Assembly (NCBI RefSeq): GCF_905475395.1
Contig: NC_058339.1
Span: 80,194,520-80,258,519, forward strand
Direction of reading: 5' to 3'
Length of the DNA stretch: 64,000 nucleotides
Source of the DNA: Chrysoperla carnea
Taxonomy: Eukaryota > Arthropoda > Insecta > Neuroptera > Chrysopidae
Below, in pieces: positions 12,655 to 24,710 of the stretch. The notes below the pieces were generated by a model, which was given only the letters and a program-made list of their open reading frames with translations, had not been told where the DNA came from and did not search any database. Made by a program: the position numbers and the translations under genes. Each line of letters begins with the position of its first letter. The stretch's first letter is position 1.

Positions 12655-12985
12655 TTCCTTGAGGAGAAGTCGATGTCTCATCTTCCCTGCTGTTCTTAAA
12701 CAGCTCCAAATGTTTCATAGAGTAGTGGTAGGGGATGAGTAAATCCTTTTCGGTATCACAATGGACCCTATGGTTCAAGTTTGTCCCACCCCAGGGCAGC
12801 CACTCTAACCTAACCTAATCTTAAAAAGGATTTTATAAGTTTGACCGCTATTTGTGTTTGCCTGTCTATGGAATCGTAGCTCTTAAATGAATGAATCGAT
12901 TTTGATTTTTTGTACGAAAGGCGGAGATTGTTCTTAGCTATGTTCCAAGAAAATCGGATCAGTTTAGAGAGAGCTGCAAATACCA
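12655..12985 (+). repeat. Repeat block: CCTAA-tailed fragment plus family-A copy
   Basis: Positions 12655-12820 are relatively GC-rich ('gatgtctcatcttccctgct', 'ccaccccagggcagccac') and end in a short 'ctaacctaacctaat' tail, as do 3' ends of some insect retroelements. Directly after it, about 12822-12975 is a copy of family A ('ataagtttgaccgctat...tgtctatgg...cgtagct...cgattttgatttttt'). No open frame is present. Confidence 0.45.
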
Positions 12986-13762
12986 ATTTTGTAAATTTCA
13001 CTTGTGTGCCAAGATTTTCCCTAGACCTTTTCGTTGAAGATCTATTCAGCTGTGACTTAAAATGGAGAGGCTCCTAATATTTATACAATTTTACTAAAAA
13101 ATATGATGTACGTATGGCCTTCTTTTTTCGTCTGCTTCATATTCGTTTTTTTCTATTGATATACATATTTTATGGCAGTTAAAAATTGAAACAAAAAAAT
13201 TTAATTGTGAATATATACAATAGATGTGAAACTTCCTTAGTGCTCGAAAACTTGATAACAAATTTTATCAAATTCACATCGAATAAGAACCGAAGAACGA
13301 ATAGGAACCAAATTATAGATTTCATTTTATCATATACCGTAAACATGAACCATTTTGTCCCAAAAAATCAGACTTCCTTCCAAAACGAGAACACTTCTGT
13401 CCTCCCCGACAGTCGTCTGAATGTCCGCTAGCCTCATTGGATTTCTGTAGGTTCAATTGTCACTATCACGAAATGTTTGGCTTTCTATCTTCGTTTACAT
13501 ACTTAAAAAGTTTCACTTCAGAAAACAAAATTATTAAAATGCATTAAATATCCTAAACAAACTTCATCCGTCCAAATCTAGGCAGGGACCGCATGTACAT
13601 AAATATACCTTTTCCTCCAAGGGAAACATTTAAACTCAGTTGATTTCTTCGACTCAAAAAAGTTATGTTCGATAAAGTTTGTTGAGAATTCACACAAAAT
13701 TATTAAATAGGTTTATATATATATATATTTTTTTAAATATAAAAGATATGTGAAAATTGTAT

Positions 13763-16700
13763 TTATTTCTTATTCTTTCCACTTGACGATGCTGTGGGTC
13801 CACCATTTACATCATTATTTTGTCTAGAAATAAATTTTAATTTTAAAATTCGTTTAAACCATTTTTGAAAATGAAAAATTGAAGGTTTATTTCGTAAAGT
13901 TATACAGTGAAAACTGGTTAAGTGAGACATATAGAGGTGTCCAGGTATAAATAAGTATCTGTCTCATTTACAGAGGGTTCCATTAATAGCGTTACTTTCT
14001 CCACAAATTCAAAGATGAAGGTCATTGAGGCTCAAAATTAGTTAAGTGCAGAATTTGCGGGTAGAATAAACATAAGTAAGTAAACAAACAAAACGATGTT
14101 ATCTCAGTGCTCAGTTACAGAGGTTAATGCATATGAAATGCACTCGCTGTCTCAGTTATAGAAGTAACTAGGGCGATAAAATCGAAAGAACGAATACCAT
14201 ATATAGAGGTTTGCTTCGTCCCATTAATAGCGGTAATTTTCATTGTCAATGTGTTGGAACCTCAACATGAGTTCCAGTTATGGAGGTTTCTCACTTATCC
14301 AGGTCCCACTCAACCAATATTCTTGGGTTTATAGTCAAAAACTTTCCCGGACATGTAAAGCCTTTTTTAACATTAAATTTAAAATTAACATTCTTAGTTT
14401 ATAATACAATAAAAATGCTTACTCACTTAGGTTCAGGTTTGGGAACAGTAGCTCTTTGATCTTCCATACGTCCCGATTGAAAACGCATAATAAGTGAAAA
14501 GAAATCCTCATCAGGTACTGTAGCACCACGTATACTTGGTGTACCATGCGGTTGATGTTCACTTTCTGTATCAACCACTTCAGGTAACGTTGATCGTTGT
14601 TCCTCTAAACGTGATCCTTGGCATCGCATAATCATCTCCAGAAAAGCATCATCAGGTGTGTTTGGTGCGGGTTCAGCAACAGCGGTTAATCGTTGTAATG
14701 AACTCGGTTGTAGACCAGGTAAATGTGTTAATTCTACGCGTTGTTCGTCCATACGTTTTGATTGCATACCAACAATCATTTCTAGTAAATCGTCCCGACC
14801 ATCGTTAACTCCATTTGTTGTTTCATTATTGTTATGATTTGTTTTTTTCCCTGGTGCAGGTGCTGTTGAAGGTTGTACTAAATTAATGCCGTTACGGTTT
14901 TCTTTATTGTCGTTGAGTTGTAACGAACAACGTTGATCATCCATTCGTTTCGATTGAAATCGGGATAATAAATCGAAAAATGATTCTTCGTCATCGACTT
15001 TTGTGGGTTTTGTTGTTGTGACTGTAGAAGGTTGTGTGGCGGTAGAGGATACTGTTGGTAATGCTGATGTGGAGGATAATTGTGATCGTTGTTTGCCATC
15101 GGGCGTTAACTGTTTAAAATATTGAATTATAAATTTTTAAACGATAAATCCGTTCACCGAGAGAAAATCACACTTGAATATGTAATCAAACGATTTTTTC
15201 CAAATTATAGATAAAAATGGCCCTTTCTGTGACCGAAAAAAGGAATTGCAAACAAAGCGTGAATGGCAATCTGTATTTTTTTAACTATTTGTAATTATTC
15301 TGTTATATTTTAAATTTGAGGATTTGACTCCAAGCACAAAAGTATTTGTCAAGTAAGCACAAAAATTTATTGTACAGGATAAAGTATTCAACCATCTTTA
15401 AACACAACAAATGGTTTCAGCGCGTAGCCTTTGAAACACCACCAAAGTATCATATCGAAAATTCTGTAATCTTTCATACATACATTGCAAATAATAGAAA
15501 ATAAATTTTTCGATCGGAAGCTTAGTCCCCACAAATTTTTTAATTTAATTATATAATTTTTCAGTTCAAAAATTGCAGTATCTTTTTTATTAAGTTCTCA
15601 AACGAGTAGCTAGAAAACTAAAATACTAAATTAAAGTCCGTCAATTATTAGGTAGGCTGATACGTTTGTAGACTGAAGCATAGATAGCGCTACTAGTATA
15701 AAATCTATATGATTTTTAGTTAACCCTAACCTTTAAAAGACATGTGTATAAATTTGACAGCTGCCGTACTATTAGTTTGTGAGATATATCGTTTTGAGTG
15801 AAGCAACTTGCTGTGTCATCAAGACAATGCACCGCGTCACAAATCAATGAAAACGATGGCGAAATTGCATGCAATGGGCTTCGAGTTGCTTCCGCATCCA
15901 CCGTATCTGGCCCCCAGCGACCTTTTCCTGTTCTCAGACATCAAGAGAATGCTCGCTAGAAAAAGATTATAGCCGATGAACAAGGGCCGATAATCGCCGA
16001 AACTGAAGCATTTTTGAGGTTCGATCAATCGTACCATAAAAATGGTGTCGAAAAATAGTATGGCCGCTATAATCGTTGTATCGCTCTCGAAGGCAACTAT
16101 GTTAAAAAATAAAATCGAATTTTACCAAAAAAATGTGTTTTACTATGTTAGCCTACGAACTTCTCAGCCCAACTTTTATATTATAATTGTTTTCAGCTCC
16201 CTTGGCGTATAGTTAACTTGGTTTAAGTTTTGGATCATAGTAAATAGCAAATAAAATTTTGGCGTAATTTAATGAATAAGAAAATATGGAAATTAAATTT
16301 TCATGCAATTACAACTTTCTCAATCAAAAATCATAACAATGGTTTAACGCTGAACCCTCCTTCCCGTAGTAAACATTAATTGAGTTGCCTAAAATACTTT
16401 AAAAAAATTTTTTTAAAGATGCAAAATTTGCATGCAACTAAAAAATAACGAAAAAGAGTGCTATCGTCTTACCATAAGAATAAATGCCCATCATAAATTT
16501 TTAAAAGAAAGATTATAGAATAGAAATAAAACGGCTATAATGCAACATAAAAAAAGCTACCTTAATTAAATTAAGCTGTTCCATGCTTTCGCGTCTCACC
16601 CTATGTAATCTATGGTTTTGTATTGAAGATGATTCGGATGATGAGGCATTTGATGACGCCACTTCCATACCATTAAATGATAAATTTACTTTGTGATCAT

Positions 16701-18628
16701 TAGCAAAATCTTCGCAGGTAGCACCATCGATCGGTTCATCTTGTGGAAGACCCAATACTTTACGTAAATCAGCTATATTCATTTTAGCTGTTGCTTGGCC
16801 CATTGAATCACCAAGCTTGAAAACGAACAAATTAATTTTTTTATTTAGACATTTTATTTAACTATAAAAAAAGAACAATTGAATGCAGGGGGATTTTTGT
16901 GGGTATCAGGGGCTGATTTTCACACTCTGGGCGCCGGACTAAGCCCGCTAAAAGCTATAATCGGGATAAAAATGTTCCTGATTGGATGATAATAACAAAA
17001 TAACAACTTACCTCATCACTGATTTCTAAATGTTTAGTAGCAAAATAAAGTGCCTTTTCATGATTTTGTAACGCAGCATGTGCATTCCCTAAACTCCAAC
17101 ATGCTCGACCCTCTCCCACACGATCTTGTAAATGTTGGGCAATTAATAAATGACGTAAATGATATTCAATTGCAGCCTGGTAATCCCGTAACAACGTATA
17201 CGTATTCCCCAAACTATAGCACGCTTGTGCCTCGACCGCTTTATCACCTAATTCTTGTGCTAATATTAAAGTACGTTTATAATGTTGTGCAGCTGATTCG
17301 AATTGTCCTAGAAAAATATGTGAATTGCCTAAATTACTATTTGCACGTCGTTCGGCAGCCTTATCCCCAAATTGTCGAGCTATTGTTAAACGTTTCTCAT
17401 GATAATGTATTGCTTTTTCGAAATCACCCAATAGATAATGTGTATTGCCTAAATTTCCACAGGCGCGCCCTTGTGCAGCTACGTCATTTAATTCACACAT
17501 TAACGCCAAATTTTCCCTATCAAATAGAAATTTATATTATTTTTTAAAAATTAGTTTAATATTCCGTGATAATTATTGGAGGAAGAAAAGATCAATATAA
17601 TTACTCGTAATATGTAACAGCTTGTTGTAAACAACTTTTAACATCTTCTGGAAATTCACCAGGATCTTGTTGACCAACACGTCCAATATGTTTCCCTTTC
17701 GCATGGTACACGTTACCCAAATTATAGAGAGCACGACCTTCACTCAATCGATCACCTAATTCTCGTGAAATTTCTAAATGTCGTTTACAGCAAATCATCG
17801 CTTCATCAAATTTTCCCATTACTTTTAACGTATTCCCCAGATTTCCTGATGATTTTGCTTCGCCTAATTTGTCTCCCATTGTTCTAAAATATAATTTAAA
17901 AATTATTGACCAAACCTTAATATGAATATTAAATCAGTGTTTTCCAAGCTTGTAGATTTGTCGACTTCTTTCTAAAAATTGAGTGTCAAACTTCCTCAAA
18001 GTCGCAGCTCCCAAATCGGTAATGCAAATCGAAATAGAATGCGATTTGTAGTTTTCAATGGATTAACAAGAATAATATCGTCATCATTTAATTTAGGGAA
18101 GGGCTAAACTTACTAGATAAGAAAATTAGATACAAAACAGTAAAACCACTTTAGCACAATCGGTAGTAAATGAAAACGATTTTCAACTTTTCTGAGAAAC
18201 ATGATTCTGAAATATTGTGAAAAATCATTTCGTAAAGTTTTGGAAAACATTGATTTCAAACGATAAATACCTAGCCAATGTAAGATCATGTTTGTGATAT
18301 TGCATAGCTTTAACATAATCCCCAAGATAGAAGTATGCATTTCCAAGCTGTGAATAAATTGCACTTAATGTTCTTAAATCATCAGTTCCGGCTTGTATAG
18401 CAGCTTGTAAAAATGCAACACCAGCCCGACAATCGCCTGATTTACATAGCCGTTCACCTTCTAACGCCAATTCTAAACACATACTACTGGCCCCACCATC
18501 AAAATTCTAAAAGAAAACAATTGAATAAACAAAATTTTTCTAAAGTTTCAATTGTTTTTAAAATTAAAAAGCATCAAACAAACCTGTGTCTCACTCGTTA
18601 GATTTTCTGCACTTGCACTGAGTGACAT
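13763..18628 (-). CDS. pins: Partner of Inscuteable (LGN/GPSM2), spindle-orientation adaptor
   Basis: Seven exons in transcript order: 18628-18584, 18506-18271, 17883-17605, 17516-17012, 16815-16561, 15109-14427, 13823-13763; all GT-AG, phases consistent, 687 codons (human LGN 684). Residues about 16-360 form TPRs carrying the LGN tripeptide (SQLGNAY, GNLGNT, YNLGNVY, GNLGNTH, SNLGNSH, YSLGNTY, WSLGNAH). Residues 429-443 read RRESMEQLNLIK then LTP, matching the LGN linker with the serine (S432 here) known in fly and human as the phospho-site that docks Dlg. Four GoLoco motifs end in Q-x-x-R-[ML]-[DE]-[DE]-Q-R at residues about 481-500, 546-564, 594-612 and 641-659. In the family, TPRs bind Mud/NuMA or Inscuteable and GoLocos bind GDP-Galpha-i at the cortex. 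The start ATG precedes a 15-codon first exon; no better upstream ATG is visible. Confidence 0.95.
13905..14335. repeat. Pogo/Tc1-like non-coding relic in Pins intron 6
   Basis: The left end reads 'acagtgaaaactggttaa' then 'gtgagac', and the right end 'tctcacttatccaggtccca' then 'ctcaaccaatattc', which is an approximate inverted match. Internal phrases such as 'cagttatagaggt' recur in both orientations. This style is typical of non-autonomous pogo/Tigger-like elements. No transposase frame remains. Confidence 0.5.
15648..16176 (+). mobile_element. Internally deleted, decayed mariner in Pins intron
   Basis: Imperfect terminal inverted repeats: left 'ttaggtaggctgatacgttt' (15648-15668), right, read in reverse, 'gttgggctgagaagttcg' (16155-16172) followed by 'taggct'. 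Next to the left end is 'tagatagcgctactagtat', typical mariner 5' leader. From about 15822 the plus strand encodes the transposase C-terminal part: QDNAPRHKS..., GFELLPHPPY, LAPSDLFLFSDIK, i.e. two of the three acidic catalytic positions of the D,D34D family. The first catalytic aspartate region is deleted and the frame has stops after the RKR position. It lies between Pins exons 6 and 5 and cannot be active. Confidence 0.85.
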
Positions 18629-19329
18629 TTTAAAATGATTTATTTGATTAAATTAACAATTTTTATAAGACACTTTAAAGAATGGAATAAATTACACTGT
18701 AAATTCGTCATAAACACAAAATTCTTTGAATACTTCTAATATTAATCAATTATGAAAAGTATAGCAATGAAAGCTATACTGTCTTTTTGATATGTTAACT
18801 TCTGTACGGGTTTGCCAACTGAAGTATAAACAAAACTAAACAGTTGAATAAAACGACACTCGTGTTAGTTCTCAACATCAGGCATCAATAGGGAATATTC
18901 ATGTATTTTTTTATATTTTTAATTCATTGTTTACACCGTTATAACAAAGTAAAAAATATAAATGCTGTTTAAAAATGCTGTATTTAAGTGTAAAAAAAAT
19001 TTAAAATACACGAACACGTTTTTCGCTCTGCCAGACTGTTGGTGATGGAATTTCGTTCTGGCATTAAATGTTATGAATTATTAATATATTTTCTTTATTC
19101 TGTTAAAATTTCAAGACGGATGAAATGATAACATTGGATTTTTTTTAAATAAATATTTATAGCGTTCTGGCAACAATTAGGAGAGATGTAAATGTTCTGG
19201 CAAAAATTGTATGAAGTAAAAATATTATCGAAAGTAATTTCCTAAAATTTTATGATTTATACTTTAACAAAAATGAGCCTTATTTCTTACCCAATTTAAA
19301 AATTTAATCCAACCCGGCCACACATGGCT

Positions 19330-19371
19330 GCCAGTGACTTTCGAAATGAAAACCTAAAATTGGTCACTGGC
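19330..19371. repeat. Short inverted repeat upstream of Pins
   Basis: GCCAGTGAC at 19330-19338 is exactly repeated in inverse as GTCACTGGC at 19363-19371, with a 24-base loop. It lies in a stretch (about 19310-19440) less AT-rich than its surroundings. It may be a regulatory or transposon remnant. Confidence 0.4.
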
Positions 19372-20294
19372 TCTCCGTATAGTCCAAAACGATCGTCATC
19401 TTGAAAAGCGGCATAGTATGGCGCGAGTGCTAATTTTTGTCGGGCGTAAAATTAAATTTTACATACAGTAAAAAATAATAATAAACTCAGAAATAACACT
19501 CACGCTAAAATATTGAATTATAAAGACTATTTTCCATTAAATGAGCCATAACAGAATAAGCAGACTTCTAATTATTACGCTCTACGAAATAAATATCTTT
19601 ATGTTACACTTCGAAAAAAATCGACAACTTTCTTTCTTATCACTAGCAAAAATACGACTATTTTTGTGAATATTATAAATTTTATATGTATAGAAATTAT
19701 TTGTAAAACGGAAGTAATTTTAGTAATTACACCTCAGAAATGAAAGTAATTTTCAATTTTCAGCTCGAACGGTTTAAATTAGATTTATGTAGATCATTAT
19801 TCTATTCTTAGTTGGTTATTAGTTTAGAAAATTAATTTTATTGGATTTTAATAAAGGTCAAAGTGCATTAAAGGTGTGTAAATAAAATAATAATTATTCT
19901 ATGATGATAGTAATGTAAACAAATCCTACATGGCAGGTAGCCAAATGTAAACAATCTATAAATTAAACGTATGTTCGGTTGTACGTTATTTTTTAAAAAC
20001 AAAAATAGTGTTTCAACGTCCATTATGTTTCAATTTTTTTCAATCATTCAAATCATTTTTTTGTCTTTACGTATCTGGGAAGTTGGAATTAAAACATAGG
20101 CTCACGGTGTCCTATTTAAGTGATGAAAACAGGCATAGTGACGCATCCTATCTGCGAGAAGCAGCAAGTAATTCGGAAATTTAATGTTGATTTTGATCTC
20201 GTCGCTTGATTTAAGGGATCTTGGGTAGATTTAAGGTTCCTCAATGATATAAATATTATCAAAGATAATAAAAGAGAACTCTAGGATATTTCAA

Positions 20295-20359
20295 AATAAA
20301 TTTCGACTTTTGCCTCAATTTCCTAGATAACTAGGAAATTGCAAAAATCGAAATTTATT
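20295..20359. repeat. 65-bp near-perfect hairpin
   Basis: The arms 'aataaatttcgacttttgc' and 'gcaaaaatcgaaatttatt' are reverse complements with one mismatch, and inside them 'aatttcctag' pairs with 'ctaggaaatt' around a 4-base loop. Direct copies of 'cctcaatgatata' lie outside at about 20230 and 20361. It may be a small foldback transposon or a structured transcript. Confidence 0.65.
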
Positions 20360-20869
20360 CCTCAATGATATAATTCGTAATATTTTTGTACTTTGTACAG
20401 TAGTTTGTTTATAAGCACAAAGCCTAGATTTTCCTTGGATATTTATTGCTTTAGTGTATGGAGTATAGAGAAGCAACTTAAAATTACGTTTGAAAGTTGC
20501 CTAGTTGTTTATGAACAAACAATTTCAACCTAATTGATTGATAGTTGGCAACTGAGAACTCTACTAGTTTATTTTGATTTTCTAAATGACCTTGCTTGTC
20601 TTTTGGTGAATGTTTCTTGAGTAATCGATTTGTTTCTAGAGTAAGCCGCTCTGAAATAACAACATCTTATAACATGTCCGCTTTTCAAAACGCTGAGGAT
20701 ATTTATAAATAGCAACGTAATTTTAAATATGCATTTCTTACAACATAATTTTAGATAAGAATTTCGATCCAGTACATTGGCCACTACAGAAGGTACGAAC
20801 TGATTGGTTAGTAATATGCGTAGCCAAAGTAATTTTAACTGACCAATAACAGCAATAATTTCCTAAAAT

Positions 20870-21490
20870 ACTTTATGCAAGGTAGAAAAAAGATGATTTT
20901 TATAATACGTTGCAAAAATCAATCATATATTCCGGGCCCTTTGTCTACCTGCTTTGGTAGACCAATTAGAACATACTACTTTGCTAGATTACTAAGAAAA
21001 TCAGATTGGAGAAAGGCGTACTCCTGTACAAAACTAAGAGAAGCGAACAACTATTTCCTGCTGAATAAAAATACTCGATCTATCATTTTTTCCACCGAGC
21101 TCGACTTGGCGCCGTTTTATTAAATGAACAAGGCGATAAAAGATGTCGACGTTGTGGTTATGTCAATGAGACATTATCGCACACGCTGAATCGTTGATCC
21201 AACGAGCGTCGCCGAATCATTGTTCTAATGGCGGCATAAAGCCGTTCAAGACCATCTTGCTTGGCGATCGCGATACCCCCAGGTTCTGCCTCGAACATCA
21301 ATAGACAAATATTCATCGTACGGATTGTTCTTCGTTCTGACTTGGTGGCTCTAGAATCTAGATGAATCTAGCAAGGAAATAAACATAGTCGAAATTTGCA
21401 TTCTGTTTGATGGTGGTGCTCCGGATGCTCTAGAGGTTGCTCGGAAGAAAAGCTCTATTCTAAAATTTATTTAACTTGTTATTGTAGTCC
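20870..21490 (+). mobile_element. Non-LTR retrotransposon C-terminal relic (R2-like)
   Basis: The plus strand encodes, across a stop, STELDLAPFY followed by NEQGDKRCRRCGYVNETLSH. The CxxC...ExxxH arrangement after a basic NxxxxKxCRxC block matches the CCHC zinc knuckle that sits between the polymerase and the restriction-like endonuclease in R2-type LINEs. The final cysteine and the endonuclease core are not clearly preserved. The segment is less AT-rich than its surroundings, consistent with foreign insertion. Several stops show it is dead. Confidence 0.5.
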
Positions 21491-24400
21491 TGATTATTTA
21501 TTGTATAAATTTTATACCATTAAATAAATGTCTTTTTTAATTCATTTTAATGTTATACTACACGTTCGATTATTTTCTGCATTTATAAAATTTTGTAGCA
21601 CACCGTATCTTTTGTCAGTTTTTGTAAAATGTTGAGGATATAATTAAAATAAGGAAAAATTATCTGTACAAAATTATTATTTTTTATTGAAATTTTACAA
21701 TATATTACAATCGTCAATCTTATAACAATTAATAATTTGTTTATTTGTTTTCTTTATTAACACATTAAAAAAATTTACAATCGAAAATAGTTATCAATAA
21801 TAACGTAGGCAAATATTATCATTAATATTATTAAACAATTAATTATTCCATTTTAATTTATCCGATCATTATTTGGATAGTACAAAAAGCTGAAAAACAA
21901 ATTACACAAAAAAAATTTGACTAAATTTAAAAAAGTGAACAATTATTTTATAATATTTAATATTTCTAAAATAGTACTCAGATTTATTCAGTCTCATTCA
22001 CATAATTAATTACTAATATGTATTAATAATAACAAGAGGTAATCTTTTTTTTTTCGTTCCAGAAAATTCCTACTAAAAATTAATTACAAAATAAAAAAAA
22101 TCTAACAGAAATCTAAAAATCGCACTAACAAAGAAAAAATATCACTTGAGGAAAATTGTGTTTATTTTAAAAATAATCTTGATACGCAATTGTTGAAATT
22201 ACAAAAATTATTTCTTATTAATTTCAATGAATATACCGAGTGTTTAAAAATAAATTTTGCTATTATTAACAGCGTGTGTGTAATGTGAGGCTCTCCCGTT
22301 GAACGCTCATTCCTCACTGTTTTTTTCATAAGAAAACAATTTATTTATTTTTAGGTGCTGTTGAATGTAAAATACTAAAATTACTAGACTCGATTGTACC
22401 ATCATTGATTAATTTTTTTAATCTATTAATTAAATTTCATTTCAATATATATTTCATTCGCATGTGACAAATAAAATATACCACACTCAATTGGCAACAA
22501 GCTATTGATCGCACGGAACATGAGTAAAATAAAAAAATGTTACTAGATTTGGATGAATATTGATTAAAGTTAACTAATCAATAATGATTAAATCGGGCTT
22601 CAAGAAAATAATAATTGCTTTCTTTGAATCATTCTTTTATCTAGAAAAGTAAATCCAATTATATGAGAAAAATTTGTGGAGCTTTATCTTTAAATAATCT
22701 CATAGTTGTAAAATAGTACAATTTTAATAATATACAAATTATTTTCGCATATATTTAGAATCATTTGTTTATGTTCACTCTTCTCCCAATTTTTTTTTTT
22801 TTTTTTTTTTGAGCAATATTTAACATCATTTTAAAAATTTTGTTCAATAAAAATATTTAAAATCATTATGGAAATTTATTTACTCAGGGCTAGTTCCATC
22901 AAATTTGTTTAATATTAATCGTTGATAAACTTTTTTTCAAAGGTGATGAAATGGACTCTTAAAATTGTACAAATGGATTTATCAAAAAGCTTCATTCACA
23001 ATGATTGTATAAAAAAAGTTTATTATTTTTGTCTAGGCAGTTGGATTAAGTAAATTTTTGCTATAAAAAAGAGGCACCAAAGTTTTATTATTATAAAGCC
23101 AATAAAAATGGTTGTAAAAATTTATTTCAATCTAGAATTTTCTTATTCACAAATGACTCGATTTGGTTCTTATTTTAAATTATTTATTCATCGATCGACA
23201 TTTTTCGAATTATTTCTTAAATTTTACATCATAATTCCTTGTCTCTTGAGAATCCATAAATCACTAGCCATTTTTAATAAAAATTCTACGAGATCAATTT
23301 TTTTTAGTTATAAAATCAATCATTGCCTCTCCTTCAATTCGAATTTCATGCCCATAAATATCATGCAAATTTTTTTTCTAAATTTTGACAAATATATTAA
23401 AAGCCTAATTAATTTTACTGGCAATAATTTTGTTTCTAAACAAATTTAAAAAGCGAGCTTAAAATTATTTAAAAACGATTAATTCAATCTCAATTTAATC
23501 TGTTTTTTTTTTTCTTTCTTCAAATTACAAAACACGATTGAATAGAAACTTTCAATAGTTATTTTGATCACTTGATATAACAATCTATCAATCAGAATTA
23601 GACGGCCTCAGGTTCAGAAAATAACTTCGTCATATTCATTTTATAGTTTAATAATTGCATTTTTACTGTTTGAAATCAATTTTCCTCCACAGGTTCATTT
23701 CCATTATAGAATGAACTATTAACCGCGAACTAATATCCAAAGACTATTTTCCTGTAGCCGGAGAATTTGTGTCGTTTCTCTAGAATCGATAAGATATACA
23801 TGGTTGTTTTTAAGTTGCAAGAATGCAATACTTTCACATCTCAATGCTAGGAACTATTCAGTTTTAGATTCTCTTTTATAATTTGAAAAGTTAACAAATG
23901 ATTTTGGAAATGAAATTAAATAGTTTTCATCAGTAGCTTTTAAAGTAAATTACTTACTAGCTCCCAGCTTTTTGATACTGATCATTTTGGTTTTTCAGAA
24001 TTTTCAGCTCTCCTGTAAGGTGTCTTTATATCACATATAAAATATTCCTGAATAAATTTGGCTGAAACTGAAGATTCATCTCTTAGCCTAAACAAATGTA
24101 AAACTAGGCTTCTGTTGCCAGGATGAGTTCAAAACTTATGAGGCAAGCATCATTTGGGGATGATATTTAAATAAAAAATGCAACAATTATTTTGATTGTC
24201 CTTAGAAAGTATTTTTTATGCAATTCAATTAAAATTTACCAATTTTAGTCCAGGCGCGCAATTAAAATATTTCCAAGAATATCTGAAAGAGAAACAGCTT
24301 CTCAAATTTTCAGTCGTTCTGAAATAACTCGACAATCTCAAAAGTAGTCGTATTGTTTAAGCTGAATTATTTGACGATGTTAAAAAAAGATTATTAACTA

Positions 24401-24710
24401 TTAAAAGTTTCAACTCTTTTTTAAAAACAAAAGAAATAAATAGACAAATTAAAAAAAAAACGGATTAAACAAAAATATAATTAAAAATTATTATTGAATG
24501 TAAAGTTATTGATTGTTTAATTTTAAATTAACATTAGCATTATTGTATATTTAATAATAAAAAAAAAGAAGGAAAAAAACAAAAAATAAAAATAAGGCAA
24601 AATGTCTGGATTGAAGACACAAGGGACTAATTAATAATAATAATAATTATGTAAAAAGACAATTTTCGTTAAAAAAACAAATATAATAAATATATTATAT
24701 AAAAATATAT

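Larger units (their letters stand above)
7503..13762. other. Intergenic region between convergent NAE1 and Pins
   Basis: About 6.3 kb separate the 3' ends of the two genes. I see no coding gene. Contents recognised: a foldback element (8127-8346), a tandem-like repeat (about 10400-10800), an inverted repeat with a hammerhead-like motif (11571-11840), and a repeat block with CCTAA units (about 12655-12985). The sequence at 9100-9830 is less AT-rich and looks like a worn transposon, but no motif is clear. Open frames at 8213-8431, 8878-9084, 12186-12371 and 13186-13431 lack family features. Confidence 0.5.
18629..24710. other. Intergenic region between Pins and PPP4R1
   Basis: About 6 kb between the 5' end of Pins and the 3' end of PPP4R1, both minus strand. 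No protein gene is recognised. It includes a hairpin element (20295-20359), an R2-like LINE relic (20870-21490) and a very AT-rich stretch (about 21500-24700), part of which may be PPP4R1 3' untranslated sequence. A run of about 20 T lies near 22791-22811. The Pins promoter should lie just above 18628, but no TATA or initiator can be assigned. The open frame at 23108-23449 is AT-rich noise. Confidence 0.5.

Noticed and set aside
12804-12818. CCTAA units as telomeric repeat
   Set aside because: Only two to three units, at the tail of a dispersed element; no telomeric array.
14878-15099. 73-codon minus-strand frame rich in His/Gln/Pro
   Set aside because: Out-of-frame reading of the Pins GoLoco exon, which is fixed by splice phases.
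17050-17547. 165-codon plus-strand open frame
   Set aside because: It is antisense to the Pins TPR exon 17516-17012 and owes its openness to the codon pattern of that exon.
23108-23449. 113-codon plus-strand frame
   Set aside because: Phe/Ile/Asn/Lys-rich as expected by chance in AT-rich DNA; no motif or splice support.
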